A stretch of DNA of 64,000 bases from DASPFV01 sp035620975 (lineage in GTDB: Bacteria > Acidobacteriota > Vicinamibacteria > Vicinamibacterales > 2-12-FULL-66-21), in assembly GCA_035620975.1 (NCBI GenBank), contig DASPFV010000219.1:18591-82590 (forward strand), in the 5' to 3' direction. The notes under the pieces are model-generated. The model saw only the letters and a program-made list of their open reading frames with translations. It had not been told where the DNA came from and searched no databases. The position numbers and the translations under genes were made by a program. Below are positions 57,746 to 64,000 of the stretch, in pieces (position 1 is the first letter of the stretch; each line of letters begins with the position of its first letter).

Positions 57746-60379
57746 TCAGTCGCCCCGCAGGGCGATGACCGGATCGATGCGGGTCGCGCGAACAGCCGGG
57801 ACCGTGCACGCCAACACACCCACTCCTCCCAAGACTGAAGCAATCACGGCAAAAGTGAACGGATCCGTAGCGGACACATCAAAAAGTAGGCTGCTGATGG
57901 CGCGACTAACGGACCAGGCGCCGAGCAGACCGAGTACGATACCGGCACCAGCCCACGTCATACCTCCTCGGAGCACCAGCCCAAGGACCGAGGCTCGATG
58001 AGCGCCAAGCGCGATCCGAACACCAATTTCCTGCGTTCGCTGACCGACCCCATAGGAAATGACGCCATAAATGCCCACCATAGTCAGGAACAGCGCCGCA
58101 CCGGCAAACGCTCCGGCGAGGGTCGTGGTCAGGCGGGCTTGCTCGGTGCTTTCGGCGATCCATTCTCCGAGGGGACGCAGTTCAGGAATCGGCAGAGTGG
58201 GCTCGATCTCGCGAACAGCGGTGCGGATGGCGGGCAGGATCGCTTGGAGCGTGGCGTCCGTGCGAATAACGAGCGAAATGGTCCCTTGCGAAACCTGCGC
58301 TGATGGGACGTAGAGGACCGGCGAGGGATGCCGATCAACACTGCCACCCCGGGCGGTGCCGTCGGTCCCACGAATGTCACCGACAACGCCGACAACCTCG
58401 TGGCTGCGGCCATCGAACTGGAGAACTCGCCCGACCCCCTCGCCATCGGTCCAGAGGGTGCGGGCGAGACTCTGGCTGACAATGGCGACGAGCGGCGACC
58501 CGGGTTGGTCCTGCACGCCAAACTCGCGCCCCGCCAGGAGCGGCAGACCGAGCGCACGAAACAGACCCGGACTCACGATTTGCTCCAGCGCAGAGGCCCC
58601 CGCCTCCGGTGACCCGCCGGTCATCGCAGCGTCGTGCACAGTCACCCCCCGGCGAACTCCCGGTGCGAATGGAGCACTCGTCATCAAACCGACGGCCCGG
58701 ATCGATGGCAGCATGTCAAGAGACCCGAGCAACGTCCGTTGGAACTGGAGCCTGGCCGCCGCGTCCGGATATTTCACCGAAGGGGGACTCACGCGAGCGG
58801 TCAGTACACCGCTTGGCTCGAACCCAAGAGGCACCTCCTGCAGCCGCACCAAACTCTGGAGCAGCAGCGCTGCCAGCACTACGAGCATCGTCGCAAGCCC
58901 CGTCTGCGCGACCACAAGTCCGTAGCGCCAGCGTTGGTGTGCCGGACCGATCGTGCCTTTCCCGTTCTGCATCAACGCCGGCAGCAGAGTGCCACGTGCG
59001 CCACGCATGGCCGGCGCAATGCCAAAGAAGACACCGCACGCGGTCGTGATGAACAAGCCAAAGAAGAGCACTGTCCCGTCAAGGCGAATCTCGTTGACGC
59101 GTGGAATCGTTGCGGGGACGAGCGTGCGCAATACCTCCATGGATAGACTCGCGACCGTGACGCCGCAGGCGCCGCTGACCAAGGCCAACGCAACGTTTTC
59201 CGTGAGCAGTTGCCGAGCGATTCGTGCGGGGCGCGCGCCGAGCGCCGCGCGAACGGCAAGCTCGCGCTGTCGACCCGTTGCGCGTGCGAGCACGAGGTTG
59301 GCAACGTTCGCGCACGCGATCAGGAGCACGACGCTCACGGCGCCGAGCAGGACCAGGAGTGACATGCGAACTCGAGGATCGAACATGGAGTACTGCGGCC
59401 GCTCGATCCACACGCTCCAGTTCCGGTTCGTGGCCGGAAACTCCTCCTCCAACTGGGCGGCGAGGCGACGCATTTCGTCCCTGGCCTGATCCAGCGAGAC
59501 CTGCTGGCGCAGTCGGCCGACCACACGAAGTGTGTGATTGCCCCGGCTCTGTGCGGTATCCCTCGGCAACGGAACGAAAACCTGGCCCGCACCAGAGGAT
59601 CCGATCTGTGTGCGCCCGATCTCCCGAAACGCCGAGGGCACGATGCCTACAATTTGATGGCGGACACCGTTCAGCGGGACGGTCCGCCCAATCACCGCCG
59701 GATCTCTGCCAAACGTACGCGACCACAGCGACTCCGCGAGCACTGCGACCGGTGCGGCTCCAGGCGCCTCGTCTTCTGGGGTGAGGGCTCGCCCGGCGAT
59801 CGGCGCGAGCCCAAGCACCTTGAACAGTGACGCGGTGACGGCACTTCCAGTCAGGCGTTCCGGATCGCCATGTTCCGTCAGGGTGAAGTCCCGGCCGTTG
59901 AACGCAGCCAACGCCTCGAAACTTTCGGCACGCTCGACCCAGGTCAGGTAGTTCAGGAGCGACACGCGGAAGAACGGGCCACCGCCGGCGCGGGTGTTGT
60001 CCTCGAATACTTCAACGAGACGATCGGCGTCCGGATACGGTAAGGGTCTCAGGAGCACGCCGTGGACGACACTGAAGACCGCCGTGTTCGCGCCGACACC
60101 CAAGGCCAACGTCAGGATTGCCGCCAGCGCGAGCACTGGCGTGCGCCGCCAGGTTCGCCATGCGTGCCGGACGTCCTGTCCCAGCGTCGAGATCTGCTCC
60201 CTGGGAGCGGTCCGTACCACATCCGTGAGAAGAGCGAGCCACACGCTCACCGGTCCCTCCCCGCGTACGCGGTCGCGATAGAGCCGCGTCATTTCGTCCG
60301 CGTAATCGTCGGAGAAGTCGCGCGGGTACAGACGCAGCAACTGCCGGTAGACGCGCTCGCCGATTGTGCGTTTCGTCAT
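57746..60379 (-). CDS. ABC transporter permease of the ADOP type
   Basis: 877 residues from ATG 60379. The prefix domain differs from that of the ADOP at 53711: RVYRQLLRLYPRDFSDDYADEMTRLYRDR. Then come two MacB-core/FtsX units with ALAAILTLALGVGANTAVFS at the first membrane helix and VPAVRATRIDPVIALRGD at the C terminus. No ATPase is adjacent. It starts 10 bases after the PadR gene and is probably co-transcribed with it. Substrate unknown. Confidence 0.92.
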   Translation of the reverse strand: MTKRTIGERVYRQLLRLYPRDFSDDYADEMTRLYRDRVRGEGPVSVWLALLTDVVRTAPREQISTLGQDVRHAWRTWRRTPVLALAAILTLALGVGANTAVFSVVHGVLLRPLPYPDADRLVEVFEDNTRAGGGPFFRVSLLNYLTWVERAESFEALAAFNGRDFTLTEHGDPERLTGSAVTASLFKVLGLAPIAGRALTPEDEAPGAAPVAVLAESLWSRTFGRDPAVIGRTVPLNGVRHQIVGIVPSAFREIGRTQIGSSGAGQVFVPLPRDTAQSRGNHTLRVVGRLRQQVSLDQARDEMRRLAAQLEEEFPATNRNWSVWIERPQYSMFDPRVRMSLLVLLGAVSVVLLIACANVANLVLARATGRQRELAVRAALGARPARIARQLLTENVALALVSGACGVTVASLSMEVLRTLVPATIPRVNEIRLDGTVLFFGLFITTACGVFFGIAPAMRGARGTLLPALMQNGKGTIGPAHQRWRYGLVVAQTGLATMLVVLAALLLQSLVRLQEVPLGFEPSGVLTARVSPPSVKYPDAAARLQFQRTLLGSLDMLPSIRAVGLMTSAPFAPGVRRGVTVHDAAMTGGSPEAGASALEQIVSPGLFRALGLPLLAGREFGVQDQPGSPLVAIVSQSLARTLWTDGEGVGRVLQFDGRSHEVVGVVGDIRGTDGTARGGSVDRHPSPVLYVPSAQVSQGTISLVIRTDATLQAILPAIRTAVREIEPTLPIPELRPLGEWIAESTEQARLTTTLAGAFAGAALFLTMVGIYGVISYGVGQRTQEIGVRIALGAHRASVLGLVLRGGMTWAGAGIVLGLLGAWSVSRAISSLLFDVSATDPFTFAVIASVLGGVGVLACTVPAVRATRIDPVIALRGD

Positions 60380-60389
60380 TTCTTTCGAG

Positions 60390-60749
60390 CTACGCTCGAC
60401 CAGGCGCCAATCCCACTGCCTTCGCCTGGCGCAGCAGCGTCGCGAGCCGCGCGGCTTCCGCCTGGGCGACAGCCTTGCCGAACGTCGTGATTCGGTAATA
60501 TCGTCGCCGCTCATCGTCCTCATGCGGACGCTGCCGCTCGCTAAGCTCTGCGATGAGGCCCTCGTCGAGCATGCGTCTGATAGATCCGTACAGCGTGCCG
60601 GGGCTCAGCTTGAGCTCGCCATTCGTACGCGCTGCGACATCCTGCATGATCGCGTAGCCATGGCGGTCTTGGTCGGCGACAGCGACGAGGATGTGAAACG
60701 TTGCGACAGGCAACGGTAGCAGGTCGTCAGGATTACCCTGTAGAGGCAT
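60390..60749 (-). CDS. PadR-family transcriptional regulator
   Basis: 119 residues from ATG 60749. The winged helix has VATFHILVAVADQDRHGYAIMQDVAAR, LSPGTLYGSIRRMLDEGLI and a charged wing ERQRPHEDDERRRYYRIT. It belongs to the PadR subgroup that precedes ADOP genes and should autoregulate through the palindrome just upstream. It differs clearly from the PadR at 56368 in sequence and in operator. Confidence 0.9.
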   Translation of the reverse strand: MPLQGNPDDLLPLPVATFHILVAVADQDRHGYAIMQDVAARTNGELKLSPGTLYGSIRRMLDEGLIAELSERQRPHEDDERRRYYRITTFGKAVAQAEAARLATLLRQAKAVGLAPGRA

Positions 60750-60775
60750 TGTGAAGCGAACGGCCTTCGTGCAAC

Positions 60776-60794
60776 TATAACGCCAGGCGTTATA
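60776..60794. promoter_or_regulatory. Probable PadR operator (19-base palindrome)
   Basis: TATAACGCCAGGCGTTATA is a perfect 19-base palindrome around a central A, 27 bases upstream of the padR ATG on the minus strand. The TATA arms overlap a likely promoter. Binding by the adjacent PadR is inferred. Confidence 0.72.
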
Positions 60795-60911
60795 TCCGTC
60801 AACGTCAGAAATTATGCGTCAGAGATGTCCCGCTTGGGCGGTGCCGCGTTCGTCTCAACGACGTCGATTTGCCACCGCCTTCGTTGCCGGACGGGGTAAG
60901 CTGAAAGCGCC

Positions 60912-62084
60912 ATGGCGAGTCGCATCGAGGCGCGCGCCAACCCGGAACTCCTCGTGTGGGCCCGCGAAACGGCGGGATTTTCTGTTGGTGTAGCTGCCGA
61001 ACGGCTCAAGGTCCCGGCCGATCGACTGGAGGCATGGGAACGAGGGGAGGCGCGGCCTTCGGTACCCCAGTTGCGCAAGATCGCGCAACTGTATCGGCGT
61101 CCGCTCGCGGCCTTCTACCTCCCACGGCCGCCGGCGCCTGAGGAACCCGTCCACGACTTTCGAGGCATCCACGGCCAAACCATTGCCCGCAGTTCACCGG
61201 ATTTGCTGCTCGCGATCCGACGGTGTCGCGAACACCGAGAGATCGCGCTGGATCTTTACGAGCAGCTCGATACCGAGCCAACGTCTTTTGATCTAAGCGT
61301 CTCGCTTCGAGACGATCCGGAAGCGGTGGCCGGAAGGATTCGCGCACTCCTGGATGTCCGGTTTGAAGAGCAGCGACGCTGGCAGGAGCAGTACGAGGCG
61401 TTTCGAGAGTGGCGGACGCGGATCGAGTCAGCGGGAGCGCTGGCGTTTCAAGCGACCGACGTCGAGATTAATGAAGCGCGCGGATTCTCAATCGCCGAGC
61501 GACCGCTGCCGGCCGTCGTCGTCAACATCAAAGACAGCGTCTACGGGCGAATCTTTACGCTCATCCACGAATTCACGCACGTCCTCTTGAATCGCGGTGG
61601 TGTCTGCGATGTCGATGAGGGAGCGGATAACGACCACGAAGACGTCGAGATCTTCTGCAACCACGTTGCCGGAGCGACGATCGTGCCGCGAGATGTCCTA
61701 CTCCGTTCGGAGCACGTGGCTGGGAAACGAGGGCCCACAACCTGGCAGGATGACGTCCTGCGAGCACTGGCACGAACATTCCACGCGAGCAGAGAAACGA
61801 TTCTGCGTCGCCTGCTCACATTCAACCTCGCTACGCAGGCTCATTATCGGGAGAAGCGGCGTCAGTTCATCGCTGAGTACGCGCAGCGTGCGGCTCAGCA
61901 AGCCGAAGGGTTTGCGCCGCATCATCGAGTTCAGATCAGCGGCGCAGGACCCCTGTTTACTCAACTCGTAGTTGAGGCGTTCAATCGAGAGCGAATTACG
62001 GCGAGCGACGTGTCGGACTTCCTGTCGATCCGCGTCAAGCACCTGCCGGAGATCGAACGCGATCTCCTTCGCCGTCCTGCGTGA
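60912..62084 (+). CDS. XRE regulator fused to ImmA/IrrE metallopeptidase
   Basis: 390 residues. Residues 1-65 are an XRE helix-turn-helix (ARETAGFSVGVAAERLKVPADRLEAWERGEARPSVPQLRKIA, shown here only by its family). Residues about 150-300 form an ImmA/IrrE protease with HEFTHVLLNRGG (H-E-x-x-H near residue 219) and a downstream EIFCNHVAGATIVPRD helix that supplies the third ligand. Such proteins cleave or inhibit repressors in mobile elements and in toxin-antitoxin systems. The next gene, 10-20 bases on, is a DUF4411 protein, the usual partner. Confidence 0.9.
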   Translation: MASRIEARANPELLVWARETAGFSVGVAAERLKVPADRLEAWERGEARPSVPQLRKIAQLYRRPLAAFYLPRPPAPEEPVHDFRGIHGQTIARSSPDLLLAIRRCREHREIALDLYEQLDTEPTSFDLSVSLRDDPEAVAGRIRALLDVRFEEQRRWQEQYEAFREWRTRIESAGALAFQATDVEINEARGFSIAERPLPAVVVNIKDSVYGRIFTLIHEFTHVLLNRGGVCDVDEGADNDHEDVEIFCNHVAGATIVPRDVLLRSEHVAGKRGPTTWQDDVLRALARTFHASRETILRRLLTFNLATQAHYREKRRQFIAEYAQRAAQQAEGFAPHHRVQISGAGPLFTQLVVEAFNRERITASDVSDFLSIRVKHLPEIERDLLRRPA

Positions 62085-62105
62085 CGAAACACATTGGAGA
62101 AGTTG

Positions 62106-62564
62106 TTGCCGTATAGCCTGGAGACGAGCGGTCTGCTCGACGGCTGGGTGCGGTACTACTCTCCCGACGTGTTTCCGTCACTCTGGAAACAGATGGAAGC
62201 CGCGGCCGCAGACGGCACCATTGTGGCAGTGCAGGATATTCTTCTCGAGTTGGAACGGCAGGACGACGACGTCTTCGCATGGGCCAAGCGGCACGTTACG
62301 TTCGTGCAATTGGAAGATGAGATTCAGGCCAGCGCGACCGAGATTCTCGCGCGGTTTCCGGGGCTGGTGAATACGCGTCGGAGCAGGTCCGTAGCCGACC
62401 CCTTCGTTATCGCGCTGGCTCGGGTACAGGGGTTAACCGTCGTCACAGCGGAGCGCGCCAGCGGCAGTCCCCAGAAGCCTAGGATCCCTGACGTGTGTGC
62501 CGGCGTCGGCGTGAAGTGCGTTCCTCTGCTCGGCATGTTCAAGGAACTGGGCTGGCAGTTCTGA
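62106..62564 (+). CDS. DUF4411 (PIN-like) protein, partner of XRE-ImmA/IrrE
   Basis: About 152 residues from a TTG at 62106; TTG 62094 or 62103 are alternatives, and GGAGA at 62096 favours one of the later two. The start LPYSLETSGLLDGWVRYYSP and the core VAVQDILLELERQDDDVFAWAK, SVADPFVIALARVQGLTVVTAE show the PIN-like DUF4411 family with its acidic residues. It lies directly after the XRE-ImmA/IrrE gene, an arrangement known for predicted type II toxin-antitoxin pairs. Nuclease activity is predicted, not shown. Confidence 0.85.
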   Translation: MPYSLETSGLLDGWVRYYSPDVFPSLWKQMEAAAADGTIVAVQDILLELERQDDDVFAWAKRHVTFVQLEDEIQASATEILARFPGLVNTRRSRSVADPFVIALARVQGLTVVTAERASGSPQKPRIPDVCAGVGVKCVPLLGMFKELGWQF

Positions 62565-62842
62565 CCTTCGTCGGTTGCCAAGCGGATTTAACGGGAGTAT
62601 AAGAGGGACAGGAGATTTGGTTCTCTGCTGGTCCTGCCGTCCAACGCGACGCGGACCTCACCCGTCGCTCGATCGCCTCAAGGGCAGCGAGCAGGGTTCC
62701 ACGCGACCACGCGCGCCAATCGCCGCGGCGACACGCCCCGGCGCCCCGGCGTCACGGCGCTTCCCTGAACAGCCCTCGCAGACACTGCCACGGCGTCTTC
62801 ACGGACAACCCAACCGGCGCGAGCTGTGCGTAGAGGAGGCCC

Positions 62843-63724
62843 ATGCCTGACGCTCGATGGAACGATCCGCGCGAGTACAAGGACCGGGATCGCGGGGACG
62901 TCCGCCCCCGCGTCTACGGCGAGCGGGACCGAGACGATCACGACGTGCGGGACGCGTTGATGCGGGACGTGGACCTGCCGCGCGGCGAGGAACGCGAGCT
63001 CGTTGTCGATCCCGACTGTGTCTACGAGCTGAACGGCGAGGACAGCCGCACGCTGGCCGCCGTCGGCACGTTCCGAGTGGTGCCAGAACAGGACCTCGAC
63101 ACCGAGCACGATACGCTGCGGCACCTCCGCGACGAGGGCCTTGTCGAGACCGTCGATCTTGGCGGGCGCGAACGCGGCCTGACCCTCAGCAAAGAAGGAC
63201 GCGATCTGCTCCACTCTCACACCCTGGAGCGCAACGGCGGCGCGGAGCAAACCTTCCACGCTGGCGTCAGTCGGCCCCGCGAGATCGACCACGATGCGAA
63301 TCTGTACGCGACGTTCTGCCAGGAGGAATCCCGGCTCCGAGATGAGCATCCGGATCTCGAGATCCGCCGCGTCGTCCTCGAGCAAGACTTCAAGCGGGAG
63401 TACCAGGATTTCCTGCAGGACCACAATCGAGGCCGAAGAGACAGCGACGGACGACCCGACCGCGGCGAAGCCGAGATCCGCGACTGGGCACGCGAGCACG
63501 ACTTGCCGTACTTCGATGGCCACGTGCACTTCCCGGACTACCGCATCGAGTATGAGGTCGACGGCCGCGAGCACCACGAGGATATTGAGCTGTTCACGCC
63601 GCACTACCGAGGCGCTCATGCGGCCAGCCGCGGGAAGACCGGCTTCCGGATCTACGTCGTCGGGTCACGCGGTGGCGGCGGTCGCTCGCAGCCGCATCCG
63701 CGCATCATGGAGGACTTCCTGTGA
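62843..63724 (+). CDS. Unrecognised highly charged protein, mobile-element context
   Basis: 293 residues from ATG 62843 with an AGAGGAGG ribosome binding site. The N terminus is rich in Asp/Arg (REYKDRDRGDVRPRVYGERD). Residues about 85-130 (TLRHLRDEGLVETVDLGG and LTLSKEGRDLLHSH) resemble a winged helix. The C-terminal half has FDGHVHFPDYRIEYEVDG. No family was recognised with confidence. Its stop overlaps the next start (TGATG), so the two are translationally linked. The context, after a toxin-antitoxin-like pair and before an insertion, suggests an integrative element gene. Confidence 0.65.
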   Translation: MPDARWNDPREYKDRDRGDVRPRVYGERDRDDHDVRDALMRDVDLPRGEERELVVDPDCVYELNGEDSRTLAAVGTFRVVPEQDLDTEHDTLRHLRDEGLVETVDLGGRERGLTLSKEGRDLLHSHTLERNGGAEQTFHAGVSRPREIDHDANLYATFCQEESRLRDEHPDLEIRRVVLEQDFKREYQDFLQDHNRGRRDSDGRPDRGEAEIRDWAREHDLPYFDGHVHFPDYRIEYEVDGREHHEDIELFTPHYRGAHAASRGKTGFRIYVVGSRGGGGRSQPHPRIMEDFL

Positions 63725-63954
63725 TGTGCGAATACCCGCGCAATCCGACACTCGACAGCGTGAGCGAACGGCGCGTGAACGCCCTCGCCGGGTTCGGCTT
63801 TACTCAACGCCAGCGCGGATTTCTGGTCACCGTGATGGTCCACGCCGGTTGCTTCCTAGAGCGTCATTATGTCGAGTCCGCGATTATGTGGAGTTCGGTT
63901 GGCGGGATGCAGTCAGACGGTGAGATTCGGCGGACAATGAGCGTCGCCGCGTAG
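63724..63954 (+). pseudogene. Truncated mobile-element gene, probably cut by an insertion
   Basis: The first 50 residues (SERRVNALAGFGFTQRQRGF, LVTVMVHAGCFLERHYVES) look like the N terminus of a longer protein often seen in integrative elements. After HYVES the sequence turns to unrelated AIMWSSVGGMQSD and a stop at 63954. At that point the DNA contains ATTATGTGGAGT, half of an imperfect inverted repeat. The natural reading is interruption near base 63880. Confidence 0.5.
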
Positions 63955-63973
63955 CCGGGTGACTCCGCATAAC
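63883..63973. mobile_element. Possible end of an inserted element with inverted repeats
   Basis: ATTATGTGGAGT (63883-63894) and ACTCCGCATAAC (63962-63973) are inverse copies at 10 of 12 positions. They lie where the preceding reading frame loses its character and just before a new ATG at 63975 (MSTKAGLP to the window edge). Similar ends occur on tandem tyrosine-recombinase (RIT-like) elements, from memory of those sequences only. Confidence 0.35.
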
Positions 63974-63974
63974 C

Positions 63975-64000
63975 ATGAGCACCAAAGCAGGGCTGCCGCC
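63975..64000 (+). CDS. Start of a gene running out of the window, possibly a recombinase
   Basis: An ATG at 63975 opens MSTKAGLP before the window ends. Its position just inside the inverted repeat would suit the first integrase gene of an inserted element. Too little is visible to identify it. Confidence 0.25.

Noticed and set aside
57250..57843. Minus-strand open frame across the tandem repeats as a gene
   Set aside because: It is formed by repeat units and runs into the ADOP gene in another frame; no domain or proper start.

Overview
The window is GC-rich DNA that looks like the chromosome of an acidobacterium, most likely of the Vicinamibacteria type. The signs are MacB/FtsX permeases of the ADOP kind (two with their own PadR regulator), Ser/Thr kinases fused to beta-propeller or TPR tails, an ECF42-like sigma factor beside a DGPF/YCII protein, several secreted beta-lactamase-fold hydrolases and twin-arginine secreted enzymes. 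This assignment is inferred from gene content; no rRNA or tRNA gene was recognised. No CRISPR array, complete insertion sequence or prophage was seen.

Layout. 1-8 kb: the end of a Ser/Thr kinase, then a catabolic block (AtoE-like transporter, kinase-fold phosphotransferase and MaoC hydratase on the minus strand, divergent acyl-CoA dehydrogenase) that resembles an unfused ACAD10/11 4-hydroxyacyl-CoA route, and an AlkB-like dioxygenase. 8-16 kb: a HAD phosphatase/P-loop ATPase fusion, a GYD protein, a TerB-like protein, a Tat-secreted GFO/IDH/MocA oxidoreductase, a two-domain polyphosphate:AMP phosphotransferase that seems to start at CTG, and a secreted type-B carboxylesterase. 16-23 kb: an ADOP permease, a serine hydrolase followed by a relic of another ADOP, a basic RGG-rich protein, a DoxX protein and an ankyrin protein.

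23-32 kb: a Phd/PIN toxin-antitoxin pair with a perfect inverted-repeat operator, a truncated methyltransferase, the ECF42/DGPF pair, a second GYD protein, a serine hydrolase, a Nudix hydrolase, a kinase/beta-propeller protein and a truncated flavoprotein. 32-40 kb: a Tat-exported multicopper oxidase, a CPBP protease, a DUF1801 protein, and a row of a Cys/His-rich exported protein, a TonB receptor and a secreted CYCC beta-propeller protein that may handle a metal. 40-45 kb: a sensorless sigma-54 activator divergent from a sulfate ABC transporter operon (cysP-cysT-cysW-cysA).

45-53 kb is signalling: a kinase/beta-propeller protein, a translationally coupled GAF histidine kinase and receiver-SpoIIE phosphatase, and another serine hydrolase. 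53-61 kb holds two PadR-ADOP modules, each with a perfect palindrome upstream of padR, separated by about 1 kb of decayed DNA (VOC and GIY-YIG remnants, tandem repeats and a 29-bp dispersed repeat). 61-64 kb looks mobile: an XRE-ImmA/IrrE regulator with a DUF4411 partner, an unrecognised acidic protein, and a gene apparently cut by an insertion whose end, with short inverted repeats, lies at the right edge.
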